Source of the DNA: Lentilactobacillus fungorum
Lineage (GTDB): Bacteria > Bacillota > Bacilli > Lactobacillales > Lactobacillaceae
Assembly (NCBI RefSeq): GCF_016860605.1
Contig: NZ_BNJR01000014.1
Location: forward strand, 124,001 to 188,000
Length of the DNA: 64,000 nucleotides
Reading direction: 5' to 3'
This document shows, one piece after another, positions 41,395 to 50,067 of this stretch. Below the pieces are notes generated by a model, which worked only from the letters and a program-made list of their open reading frames with translations, made no database searches and was not told the DNA's origin. Numbering within the stretch: position 1 is the first letter of the stretch; the number at the start of each line of letters is the position of its first letter. Made by a program: the position numbers and the translations under genes.

Positions 41395-42528
41395 ATGAAT
41401 TTAAAGCGAAAATCCAGCATGGCTGTTTTAGGATTAGTTGCGGGGGGTATCTTACTCGGTAGTTCCATTACCGCAAATGCCGTGACTAATCCTTCCAGCA
41501 CGCTGCCAAACACCGATATGGTTGATGTGTCCAGTTGGCAGGGGAATTTGTCTGCAGCTGATTATCAAACACTGGCACAAAATGGGGTTAAAGCTGTTAC
41601 AATTAAAGCTTCTGAAGGTACCTATTACACCAATCCGTATCTCCAACAACAAGTTCAATATGCGCAGCAAGCGGGCTTAAGCATTAATTTTTATCACTTC
41701 GCTCACTTTACGTCAGCGGCTCAAGCGCAAGCCGAAGCTCAAACGTTCATTAACGCCGTCAAATCCGTTACCAGCTCAACCAACGTGGTTATGGTGACTG
41801 ACTTTGAATCATCTGAATTAGCCAGCGTTTCTAGAGCAAACAACGATGCCAATGTCGCTACCTTTGACGCAGCATTAAATCAAGCAGGCTATAATAAAAC
41901 TGATTTATACACCATGGCAAGTTGGTTAGGTGTCCACGTTGACACCAACGCATCAAATGCCGGTTGGATCGCAGATTATCCCAATCAGCCGGCCGGCTCC
42001 AAATATCCAAACGCCAACGCTTGGCAATGGGCGTCGGATTATCGGTTCCCAAATATTGCCCAAAACCTCGACGTGAGTCAGTTGAACAATGATTATTATT
42101 TGAATTCGGGCACGGTAACCACTTCGACAGCAACTAATTCGGCAATTTCATCGGCAGCTAGTTCATCGAGTAGCTCAAGTTCGTCAGCAACGTCTACGTC
42201 AACTAACTCATCAAAAAAGGCCCAAGTCGTCATGGTTCCTGGCCCATCTGCCGGTAAGCAATATTCAGCATCCCGCTCTAAGTCCGTCAAATTAATTTGG
42301 CGAAAGCCCATGGGCAGACATTATTACAAAACGACCAAAGGTGCTCGTTATTCTAAACATTTGGGTATCCGTTACGGCTATAACGCCGATTTGCCAAACG
42401 TTACTTGGCGAACTGATGCTCATGAGAAGTTATACAAGAAGAATACCGGTCATTATGCCATTTATTACCATGTCAAGAGTACAACCGGCAACCATGGTGG
42501 CTGGATTTGGCGAGGTTATTTGAAGTAG
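41395..42528 (+). CDS. Secreted GH25 muramidase (lysozyme)
   Basis: 377 residues. Signal peptide with cleavage near TANA. The GH25 catalytic domain follows (about 37-235): opening MVDVSSWQGN, the catalytic DFE in MVTDFESSE and late AWQWASDYRF. A Ser/Thr-rich linker (about 240-272) leads to a basic C-terminal domain rich in aromatic residues (WRKPMGRHYYK and HVKSTTGNHGGWIWRGYLK), likely wall-binding. It cleaves the glycan strand between MurNAc and GlcNAc, acting in wall turnover or lysis. The ATG at 41395 follows a GAGGGTG site. Confidence 0.9.
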   Translation: MNLKRKSSMAVLGLVAGGILLGSSITANAVTNPSSTLPNTDMVDVSSWQGNLSAADYQTLAQNGVKAVTIKASEGTYYTNPYLQQQVQYAQQAGLSINFYHFAHFTSAAQAQAEAQTFINAVKSVTSSTNVVMVTDFESSELASVSRANNDANVATFDAALNQAGYNKTDLYTMASWLGVHVDTNASNAGWIADYPNQPAGSKYPNANAWQWASDYRFPNIAQNLDVSQLNNDYYLNSGTVTTSTATNSAISSAASSSSSSSSSATSTSTNSSKKAQVVMVPGPSAGKQYSASRSKSVKLIWRKPMGRHYYKTTKGARYSKHLGIRYGYNADLPNVTWRTDAHEKLYKKNTGHYAIYYHVKSTTGNHGGWIWRGYLK

Positions 42529-42600
42529 GGCGCAAAGCAAAACGGCTAGAAGCTGTCGCACCAGTTATTTAAAGCCTTAAAATACACTCACATATAATCT

Positions 42601-42640
42601 AAAAACAGCTGTGACCCAAATTAGTCGCAGCTGTTTTTAT
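42601..42640. terminator. Bidirectional terminator between the GH25 and TetR genes
   Basis: AAAAACAGCTGTGAC pairs with GTCGCAGCTGTTTTT. It serves the lysozyme gene on the plus strand and could serve the TetR gene on the minus strand. The remaining 42641-42928 holds only a weak open frame (see rejected list). Confidence 0.9.
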
Positions 42641-42928
42641 TTGGCTAATATTTAGTTAACGCCATGGCAAAAGTACCTTTGACACTTTCAACCGACCATT
42701 AATAATTGCGTCTTCACAAGCATTGGTTAACGTGTCAAGGGAATGCGATTAACGCAATACGACGCCAACAACAAATCATCTTTACAGCCAACTATCACAA
42801 AAGGTTCCCAAAACTGGGAATAATTGTGACCTTCTTGCTTTGTCTCAAAAAATGTTAGTATCTTCTCATTATCAATCACTTTCAAGAAATCCTTACCCAG
42901 CTTGATGATCAAGCATTTATTAGCCAAA

Positions 42929-43486
42929 CTACTTCTTGTTTGTTAAGAAATACGGTGAAACTAACATTTTGACAATCTCATCCTTTGGAATCGGATGCTC
43001 ATCATTTAACCACTGGTTGAAAACACCAATTGAGCCACTAATAAAAAAAGTGAAGTAGTACTCTAGGATTCGTTGGTCGGTTACACCAAACTGTTTCGAA
43101 AAATCGTTGAGAAATAACTCATGGGCCTCAGAAAATATGGCCATGGTGATTTTATCTTCTCGTTGCGCTTTGAGAATTACCCGCATAGCCACTTGATTAT
43201 TTTCAACGACGGAAACTAATCGCCGACCCCAATCTTGCAAATTATCTTTTTGATGAACCCTTAGCAGCGGCATCACTTCCGCTGAAATATCGTTTTCAAT
43301 TGCTTCAAACAAACTATCAGGATTATCAAAATGGAGATAAAAAGTTCCCCGATTCACATCCGCCTGCTTACAGATCTCCGTCACGGTAATTTTTGATAGC
43401 GGTTCGGATTCTAACAGTACCAGCATTGCTGCTTTGATGGCGTGAATCGTGTATTTGGTTCGCCGATTATTTTTGATTCCAACCAT
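42929..43486 (-). CDS. TetR-family regulator
   Basis: 185 residues. The N-terminal helix-turn-helix is clear: TKYTIHAIKAAMLVLLE, then KITVTEICKQADVNRGTFYLHFDNPDSLFEAI. The C-terminal half is the usual all-helical ligand-binding domain. It is divergent from the MMPL transporter gene, with a 19-bp palindrome just downstream of that gene's -10 element, so it most likely represses the transporter until an amphiphilic compound binds. Confidence 0.92.
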   Translation of the reverse strand: MVGIKNNRRTKYTIHAIKAAMLVLLESEPLSKITVTEICKQADVNRGTFYLHFDNPDSLFEAIENDISAEVMPLLRVHQKDNLQDWGRRLVSVVENNQVAMRVILKAQREDKITMAIFSEAHELFLNDFSKQFGVTDQRILEYYFTFFISGSIGVFNQWLNDEHPIPKDEIVKMLVSPYFLTNKK

Positions 43487-43545
43487 ATTTTAGACACCTC
43501 AGTTAAAACTGTTGATTTGATAACATTTACCCATCCATTTACTTA

Positions 43546-43574
43546 TTGTGCTTGCAATTCGTACACATTATACT
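43546..43574 (+). promoter_or_regulatory. Promoter of the MMPL transporter gene
   Basis: TTGTGC (43546-43551), a 17-bp spacer and TATACT (43569-43574). Confidence 0.75.
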
Positions 43575-43580
43575 AAAAAA

Positions 43581-43599
43581 CGTGTTTTAAGCCAACACG
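43581..43599. promoter_or_regulatory. Probable TetR operator
   Basis: CGTGTT, 7 bp, AACACG: a 19-bp inverted repeat directly after the -10 of the MMPL promoter, in the usual position for repression by the divergent TetR-family protein. Confidence 0.6.
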
Positions 43600-43624
43600 C
43601 TGTTTATTTAATGTCAGCTTGTAT

Positions 43625-43636
43625 TAATGGCACCAT
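43625..43636. promoter_or_regulatory. Recurrent 12-bp motif TAATGGCACCAT, copy 3
   Basis: Identical 12-mer to 22256-22267 and the inverse of 5737-5748. It lies 21 bp before the MMPL start codon. Confidence 0.35.
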
Positions 43637-43657
43637 AAAGAAGGGATGATCAATTAA

Positions 43658-46285
43658 ATGAAAAAACTATTTTCAGCAACTGGCCAGCTTATCTATAATC
43701 ACTCAAAGCTGGCGTTAATCATCATCGGGATTATCACCGTAATCCTTGGATTAGGGTTACCTAGAATTCAAATGAATACTGGCAATAGCATGTTTGTGAG
43801 TCAAAGTTCTCAGATTGCTAAGGATTCTGCCACGTATCAAAAACAGTTTGGAAATGATGTATTTATCGTTGATATTCAAAATAGTGGCCAATCAACCGTC
43901 AGTCCTGCAACTTTTAAGAAAGTACACCGATTTGCCGAGCAAGCCCAGCAAATCGACGGCATCAAATCGGTTACGGACGTCGCCGGCGTTTTAAATGGTG
44001 AACTTAATTCATCCTCAGCCAATGCATTGGCCAGTGGAACCGGGACCAATTCGGCAAAGTTGCAAACATCAATGATGGCACAGTTATCGGCTGCCCAAAA
44101 GAAGCAGTTACAGCAATTCACTACCAAATCATTGTCAACAGCTCAGCAAAAGCAGCTCTCCGCCTACACCGTTTCAATCTTAACTAGCAGCCAAAAGGCA
44201 AAGATGGCTCAAGCTGCTAGCCAATCTAATCAGTCAGCGACAAGCACCAGCGCATTGACGAAACTGTTAAGCACTAAACAACAACTACGGGTTCAAGCAT
44301 ACACTCAAAAGATTCTTACTAAAACTCAAACTCAAGCCTTAGCCGCAAAAATGTTAAGTATGCTGCCAGCAGTTCAAAATATGAGTGCCGACCTTCTTAA
44401 CCAACTCATTTACTCAGATAACGGCAAGGTTCCAAGCTCAATGTCACAATTATTGCCCAAAAATGGGCAACACTTGTTAGTCACGCTAACGACAACGGCT
44501 AACACCGACATGAATCAAAATAACACCCAATATAAACAAATTCAGCACTTAATTAAGCAAGCTGGTCTATCTTCAAATCACTACACAGCGGCCGTCGCTG
44601 GTTCCCCTGCAGTTGCCGGAACAGTTGGTAAACAAATGACCAAGAGTATGGCCATCATGCTAGCCGCAGCGGTGGTTATCATGTTTGTGATTTTGTTACT
44701 AGTCTTCCCCGTTCGTCGCCGATTATTGCCATTAGTCTTTGTTCTGATTGGGATGGTTTGGACATTTGGTTTAATGGGATGGTTAAAAATCGATTTGACA
44801 ATGGCCACCATGGCCACTTTACCCATTCTCATTGGACTAGGAACCGATTTTGGCGTTCAGTTTTTGAATCGATATGAAGAAGAGTTCAAGAAGGATCCCA
44901 AGCAACCCGCCAATGCTGTTGCAACAACTGCAGGCCACTCTGGCATGGCCGTCGGAATTGCCGGTGTGGTCATGATTCTCAGCTTTTTGACCATGTTAAT
45001 TTCAAAAGCGCCCATGTTGAAATTCTTTGGAATCACCTTAGCAATTGGTGTGTTAATGTGCTATATCGTAGAATTTTCTTTGACATTTGCAATCGTATCA
45101 CTGTTAGATCAACGAACTAACTTTAAACAAATCGCCAAACTAAACACAAACAAATCATGGCTTAATCATATCTTAGCAAATTACGCTAAATGGGTTATGA
45201 AGCATGCTGGCGTCATTACAATTATTGGCGTATTAATTGGTGGCATTGGGTTCTTCTTTGAAAGCCACATTTCAATTGAGACTAACCTAATTAAAATGAT
45301 CCCCCAAGACTTACCAGCCCTTAAAGCAAATAATAAGGTAATTAAGGAAATCGGCTCCACCACTAATTTCACGTATCTGGTAAGATCAGACGATGTCCGG
45401 CAGAAAGATAACCTCCAAGCAATTCATGATTTTGGTAATCAGGTCCAAGCTAAGTATGGTAAGAAAACAATTTTAGATAGCACCTCTTTAGCAACGTCGC
45501 TTGGAAAATCCAGTTTGATTCAAAATCAAAAACAAATTAATACGACAATTAGTGGGATGCCAGCGATTATTCGCCAGAACTTACTGAGTCATAATCATCA
45601 GTACGCAACAATCACATTCAAAATCAATCCAGACCTCAAATCAGATCAACAATTGAAGCTGATGAATAAAATTTCCAAAGATGCCAAAAATGTTTCTGGT
45701 GATTTAACCATTCGGCCTGCGGGCTCTACCAGTATGATGCTTCAGGGAATTAACAATATGACTGCTAATCATGAATTAATCATTATTGCAGGATTAATCA
45801 CGATTTTTATCGTCCTTCTGTTGGTCTATCGGCACTTCCATTACGCAATTTACCCACTATTGCCAATTGTGATCGTCCTTGGCCTTTCGCCAATGACATT
45901 AAAATTACTCGGGATCAGTTATAACCCTGTTACAATTTCTTTAAGTTCACTCATTTTAGGTATTGGAACAGAATTTACGATCTTAGTACTGGAGAGATAT
46001 ATTGAAGAACGTCGTCGGGGAGAAAATAATGAGCAATCAATTGAGACTGCTCTCGGCTCTGTCGGCCAGGCAATCACTGTATCTGGCCTAACAGTTATCG
46101 CCGGCTTTACCACGTTAACCTTTGTTAATTTCCCAGTCCTGCGATCATTTGGCTTTATCACGGTTTTAGATACGGCCTACGCATTAATTAGCACGTTGAC
46201 CATTCTACCAGCGATCATTTATTTACTGCGTCCAAAAAATAAAACGCAGGGCAATCCCAATCTAAGAAAAGATTCAAATGAATAG
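43658..46285 (+). CDS. MMPL/RND-family efflux transporter
   Basis: 875 residues with twelve membrane helices in two halves, each with a large extracellular loop (about 40-330 and 540-690). The helices following each loop carry the MMPL pattern, for example LPILIGLGTDFGVQFLNRYEEE and SSLILGIGTEFTILVLERYIEERR, whose Asp or Glu residues probably relay protons. The first loop is unusually rich in Gln, Ala, Ser and Lys (QLSAAQKKQLQQF and similar repeats), probably a coiled-coil. It exports lipids or amphiphilic drugs. It heads an operon with a 44-residue protein and an esterase, controlled by the divergent TetR. Confidence 0.9.
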   Translation: MKKLFSATGQLIYNHSKLALIIIGIITVILGLGLPRIQMNTGNSMFVSQSSQIAKDSATYQKQFGNDVFIVDIQNSGQSTVSPATFKKVHRFAEQAQQIDGIKSVTDVAGVLNGELNSSSANALASGTGTNSAKLQTSMMAQLSAAQKKQLQQFTTKSLSTAQQKQLSAYTVSILTSSQKAKMAQAASQSNQSATSTSALTKLLSTKQQLRVQAYTQKILTKTQTQALAAKMLSMLPAVQNMSADLLNQLIYSDNGKVPSSMSQLLPKNGQHLLVTLTTTANTDMNQNNTQYKQIQHLIKQAGLSSNHYTAAVAGSPAVAGTVGKQMTKSMAIMLAAAVVIMFVILLLVFPVRRRLLPLVFVLIGMVWTFGLMGWLKIDLTMATMATLPILIGLGTDFGVQFLNRYEEEFKKDPKQPANAVATTAGHSGMAVGIAGVVMILSFLTMLISKAPMLKFFGITLAIGVLMCYIVEFSLTFAIVSLLDQRTNFKQIAKLNTNKSWLNHILANYAKWVMKHAGVITIIGVLIGGIGFFFESHISIETNLIKMIPQDLPALKANNKVIKEIGSTTNFTYLVRSDDVRQKDNLQAIHDFGNQVQAKYGKKTILDSTSLATSLGKSSLIQNQKQINTTISGMPAIIRQNLLSHNHQYATITFKINPDLKSDQQLKLMNKISKDAKNVSGDLTIRPAGSTSMMLQGINNMTANHELIIIAGLITIFIVLLLVYRHFHYAIYPLLPIVIVLGLSPMTLKLLGISYNPVTISLSSLILGIGTEFTILVLERYIEERRRGENNEQSIETALGSVGQAITVSGLTVIAGFTTLTFVNFPVLRSFGFITVLDTAYALISTLTILPAIIYLLRPKNKTQGNPNLRKDSNE

Positions 46286-46381
46286 TAATTGACCCATACA
46301 AGCCAATATCAAAGTTAGCCAAAAAAGCTGACACTGTGTATCATCCCATTTTTACAAGTTTATAAGAACGGAGGTTATGAA

Positions 46382-46516
46382 ATGAAACGTATTTTTTTAG
46401 CACTAACGATGCTGCTGACTGCAGGTCTACTAGTTGAACAATTCTTAAATAGGAAGCGGATAGCCGCTTTCCGGGAACAAACCATTCGAACTGATAAAAA
46501 ATTTTTCAACCTGTGA
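46382..46516 (+). CDS. 44-residue single-helix membrane protein
   Basis: Begins MKRIFLALTMLLTAGLLVEQF, one hydrophobic helix followed by a basic tail ending KKFFNL. GGAGG lies 7 bp before the ATG, and the stop is 14 bp before the esterase start. It lies between the MMPL transporter and esterase genes in the same direction, so it could be a small partner of the transporter. No family recognised. Confidence 0.6.
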   Translation: MKRIFLALTMLLTAGLLVEQFLNRKRIAAFREQTIRTDKKFFNL

Positions 46517-46530
46517 AGGAGGTGCTAACA

Positions 46531-47496
46531 ATGTATGTCACAAAAGAAATGATTCATCCCGAATTAAGAAAGTTTGTGCCGTTGCATATGAATCGAATCT
46601 TGCACTCTCAAAAAAGTGTCAAATTTCTAAACGCTGCTATTCATTTTGGCTCTCAGGGAATCAATCTCACAGACGATATCAACTTTGAGCAGCATTTTAT
46701 TCCACGGTCAAACGGGACAAATTTGCGAATATGCGTTTATACCCCTCAAAGATTAAAAAAAGACGTTCCGGGGATCTTGTACATTCATGGTGGCGGCTAC
46801 GCTATCGGGATACCAGAAATTGAGAGTCAAACCATCCGGGGCATCATTAAGCGAACCGGTGCAGTTGTTGTTGCTCCTGATTACCGTCTCTCACTTGAAG
46901 AACCATATCCAGCAGCTTTGAATGATTGCTACCTTGCCCTACGGTGGTTGAGCAATAATGGCAGTCAATACGGCATGCGTTCTGATCAAATTATGGTTGG
47001 TGGCGAAAGCGCAGGTGGAGGCTTAACGGCTGCCCTTTCGGTATATGCTCGCGATCAACATGAAATTGCAATCGCCTTTCAAATGCCACTTTACCCGATG
47101 TTGGATGACCGCAATAATTCTAAATCTGCTCAAAACAGTAATGCACCTGTCTGGGATCAAAAGGCAAATGAGCTTGGGTGGAAGCTTTATTTAGGAAACC
47201 TATATCAGCAAAACAATATCCCTGAATACGCTGTACCATCAAGAACAACGGATTATTCAAATTTGCCACCAACATGTACATTTGTGGGAGATATTGAAGT
47301 GTTTTATGATGAGACGGTAACCTATATTAATCAATTAAAAGCAAACGGTGTCCCGACTCACTTCAAAGTCTTTCCCGGTTGCTTTCACGCTTTTAATCTG
47401 CTTTCTCCAAATTCAACTCCAGGTAGGAAAGCTAATCAATATATTTTGGATATGGTTGACTTTGCGGCAAAAAATTATTTTGCAAAACAACCTTAA
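46531..47496 (+). CDS. Alpha/beta hydrolase, HSL-type esterase
   Basis: 321 residues, cytoplasmic. The oxyanion motif HGGGYA and the nucleophile in GGESAGGG (Ser about 160) define the hormone-sensitive lipase group; the catalytic Asp and His are in FVGDIEVFYDE and GCFHAFN. The ATG at 46531 follows AAGGAGG. It would hydrolyse short-chain esters. Its operon with an MMPL pump and a TetR regulator suggests the pair handle an ester-bearing or lipid-like compound, which is inference. Confidence 0.9.
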   Translation: MYVTKEMIHPELRKFVPLHMNRILHSQKSVKFLNAAIHFGSQGINLTDDINFEQHFIPRSNGTNLRICVYTPQRLKKDVPGILYIHGGGYAIGIPEIESQTIRGIIKRTGAVVVAPDYRLSLEEPYPAALNDCYLALRWLSNNGSQYGMRSDQIMVGGESAGGGLTAALSVYARDQHEIAIAFQMPLYPMLDDRNNSKSAQNSNAPVWDQKANELGWKLYLGNLYQQNNIPEYAVPSRTTDYSNLPPTCTFVGDIEVFYDETVTYINQLKANGVPTHFKVFPGCFHAFNLLSPNSTPGRKANQYILDMVDFAAKNYFAKQP

Positions 47497-47522
47497 TCCT
47501 CCAGCTATTGTCAAATTACAAT

Positions 47523-47586
47523 AAAACCACTCAAGTTTTTTAGTTCCTAGCACGTCACTTTGACTAAAAGACTTGAGTGGTTTTTA
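47523..47586. terminator. Terminator between the esterase and XRE genes
   Basis: AAAACCACTCAAGT pairs with ACTTGAGTGGTTTTT; inner TTTTAGT pairs with ACTAAAA. T-runs lie on both strands. Confidence 0.85.
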
Positions 47587-47677
47587 TGATTTAAAAAACT
47601 ATATCTAGTATGAAGGGTAGCTAAGTATAGCCAGATTGATTGCCCTATAATATTAGAAAATAAACCATTAAAGCAGT

Positions 47678-47884
47678 CTACCTATCCTGATATGCCAGTA
47701 AATCTCCTGGTTGGCACATCAACGCTTCACACAACTTATCAAGCGTCGAAAACCGAATGGCTCTTGCTTTGCCGGTTTTTAAGATTGATAAATTTGCCAT
47801 CGTAATCCCGACTTCTTTGGATAATTCCGTGACGGACATTTTTCGCTTCGCTAACATGACGTCTAAATTAACAACAATTGGCAT
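47678..47884 (-). CDS. XRE-family small DNA-binding protein (YozG-like)
   Basis: 68 residues, almost entirely one helix-turn-helix domain: MSVTELSKEVGITMANLSILKTGKARAIRFSTLDKLCEAL, then a C-terminal CQPGDLLAY. This form is typical of the one-domain regulators found with DUF2975 membrane proteins. The start is 9 bp after the DUF2975 stop, so it is the second gene of that pair, probably regulating its own operon. Confidence 0.9.
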   Translation of the reverse strand: MPIVVNLDVMLAKRKMSVTELSKEVGITMANLSILKTGKARAIRFSTLDKLCEALMCQPGDLLAYQDR

Positions 47885-47893
47885 TTGCTCACC

Positions 47894-48373
47894 TCACACG
47901 GTATATTGATTTTCAAGTTTTAATTCGGTAGCTTTTTGCAGAAGTTTCTCTAAAATCGCCGCAAATGTCGATACCGTCAGGGGAATCATTGCAATCAAGG
48001 CCATCATGATAATCATCCCCGGTGCATCTTCAACTTGAGCTACTTGATAAATCATCGGCAAAAACAGCAGGTAGCAAACGCCCATTCCGCCAGTAGCGCC
48101 TTTAATTCGCTTTATCGCCTTTAACGCTTGGCCAGAAAACACATTGTCCTGATCAACCAACCGCAAAATTTGATAAGCATAGCCTTCAGCAATAAAAAAC
48201 AACCCCGCAGACAAATACAGGCAGCCAGCAAACACATCTCGAGATACTGTGATTTGCGTGTAAATTTGCTTTAAGCGCACTAACATAGTTGGGAAGACAA
48301 ACAGGCACAGTAACAATATAATGACCCCAAAACCAACTAGCGCTAACTTTAGAAAACCCGTTTTGATTTTCAC
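47894..48373 (-). CDS. DUF2975 membrane protein
   Basis: 159 residues with four membrane helices (about 9-28, 48-68, 90-108, 116-140). GTG at 48373 is used, with GGAGGG upstream; earlier in-frame codons lack a site. The arrangement with a small XRE regulator directly downstream is typical of DUF2975. The molecular role of the family is not known. Confidence 0.85.
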   Translation of the reverse strand: MKIKTGFLKLALVGFGVIILLLCLFVFPTMLVRLKQIYTQITVSRDVFAGCLYLSAGLFFIAEGYAYQILRLVDQDNVFSGQALKAIKRIKGATGGMGVCYLLFLPMIYQVAQVEDAPGMIIMMALIAMIPLTVSTFAAILEKLLQKATELKLENQYTV

Positions 48374-48532
48374 GATAATCCCTCCGTTATTTATCGACTT
48401 TCGATAAATAATAGCCGGCTTTCGGTAATGATTGAAGTAAATTGAATGAACTTTACATTTTGTTAACAAATGGTCCTAAAAAGCCTTCGAGTATTCAACC
48501 TCAAAGGGTTTTTAAAACCATTTATTTGAAAG

Positions 48533-50050
48533 CTAAATAACCGACACAACTGCCAGGAAAACACAGGTAACAGCAAACAATGCCACAATCAACTTAGCTG
48601 TCCACTTCCACCAAGTAGTCAAACTCACATTAGAGAGTGCCAAGGCTCCCATTAAAATGGCTGAAGTTGGCGTAATGGCAGTGATTAACCCAGAGGAAGC
48701 TTGAAACGCCGACACAACAACACTGCCTTCAACGTGCGAAAACGCCGCCAGCGACCCCATAATCCCCATCGCTGCAGCGGCAAGGCCTGAGCTGGACGGG
48801 ATTAATAGCGATAAAATACAGAAGAAAACAAACGCTAGAATGGCAAAGACTGGTTTGGGCAGCCCACTCAAACCGCTTTCACCCCAGTGCAGGATGGTTC
48901 CAGTAATCATCCCGCTATTCATAATTGCTTGAATTCCCCGAGCAACAGCGACGATAATCGCAACATTTAACAAATCCGCCATACCACTCATAAAGGCGCT
49001 AATAAATTGAGCTTCCTTCATATGATTGACGAACATAATCACAATTGACATGAATAAAAACAGCAAAGTGATTTCATTAAAATACCAATTACCAAGCGCA
49101 GAAATGTCTTTTCCAAGAACAGTCCCTAAAAAAGCGTTGCCAGTTAACCAGTCATTGAATTGATTAAAGAAATTCCAATTTCGATTAATACTTGTCCACG
49201 GAACCAAGCCAATAATCATGATGATAAAAGTGAGGCAAAATACCCAAAGAACTCGTTTCTGCGATTTGGTCAACGGCTGGGGGACACTTGTCCGATCGGC
49301 CACTGAGAACCGCTTCATATCGGCGTCACGTTGATTATAAACAAGGGAACTGGTTGGATCCTTCTTCACCTTTTCAGCGTAGTGAATGACAAACCAGATT
49401 GCCATGCCAGTCACAATAATCAACAAAATAACTCTTGAAAACAACCCATAGCCTGGGGATATTTTAATAATTCCAGAAGCAACTCCCGTGGCAAATGGAT
49501 TCACTGTCGAGGCCAAATCACCCACTCGAGTGCTTAAGAGAATGATTCCCACAGCAACCAGTGAATCGTAGCCAACACCCATCATAATTGGAATTAATAA
49601 TGGAAAAAAGGCCATCGTTTCCTCTCCCATTCCATAAGTGGAGCCACCTAATGAGAAGAGAACCATTAAAATAATAATCAGTCGCTTTTCATGACCAGTG
49701 TATCGATGAACAATCGCTCGAATGCCGTCATCCAACGCACCGGTTTGATTAACAACGCCCAAAAAGCCACCGATAACCAGAATAAACATTGAAATTTCAA
49801 TTGCGCCCGTTGTCTGCTTGTTCCCAATCATCCCAATAATCGGTGCCATCAAGACATCCCATAATCCTTGAGTATGACTGGCCACCGTGTGATACGTACC
49901 GCTAATAAGCGTTCCATTGGCAGTGGTTGAATACGTGCCAGCGGGAACAATCCACGTTAAAACGGCAATGACAATAATAATGCCAAAAAGGATTGTAAAC
50001 GCCGAGGGCATCTTAAAACGATGCCGTTTAAGCTGATCTGAGTGATCCAT
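48533..50050 (-). CDS. YfcC-family transporter
   Basis: 505 residues with about twelve membrane helices. The opening FKMPSAFTILFGIIIVIAVLTWIVPAGTY and the loops GSTYGMGEETMAFFPLLIPIMMGVGYDS and GDLASTVNPFATGVASGIIKISPGYG identify the YfcC (DcuC-related) family, which often handles amino acids or peptides. It follows the M20 deacylase by 17 bp in the same direction, so the pair may import and deacylate an N-acyl amino acid or peptide. The substrate is inferred. Confidence 0.88.
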   Translation of the reverse strand: MDHSDQLKRHRFKMPSAFTILFGIIIVIAVLTWIVPAGTYSTTANGTLISGTYHTVASHTQGLWDVLMAPIIGMIGNKQTTGAIEISMFILVIGGFLGVVNQTGALDDGIRAIVHRYTGHEKRLIIILMVLFSLGGSTYGMGEETMAFFPLLIPIMMGVGYDSLVAVGIILLSTRVGDLASTVNPFATGVASGIIKISPGYGLFSRVILLIIVTGMAIWFVIHYAEKVKKDPTSSLVYNQRDADMKRFSVADRTSVPQPLTKSQKRVLWVFCLTFIIMIIGLVPWTSINRNWNFFNQFNDWLTGNAFLGTVLGKDISALGNWYFNEITLLFLFMSIVIMFVNHMKEAQFISAFMSGMADLLNVAIIVAVARGIQAIMNSGMITGTILHWGESGLSGLPKPVFAILAFVFFCILSLLIPSSSGLAAAAMGIMGSLAAFSHVEGSVVVSAFQASSGLITAITPTSAILMGALALSNVSLTTWWKWTAKLIVALFAVTCVFLAVVSVI

Positions 50051-50067
50051 TCAAGACACTCCTTTCG

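Noticed and set aside
42727-42927. 66-codon frame after the TetR gene
   Set aside because: TTG start with no ribosome site, no recognised family; only its closeness to the TetR stop speaks for it.
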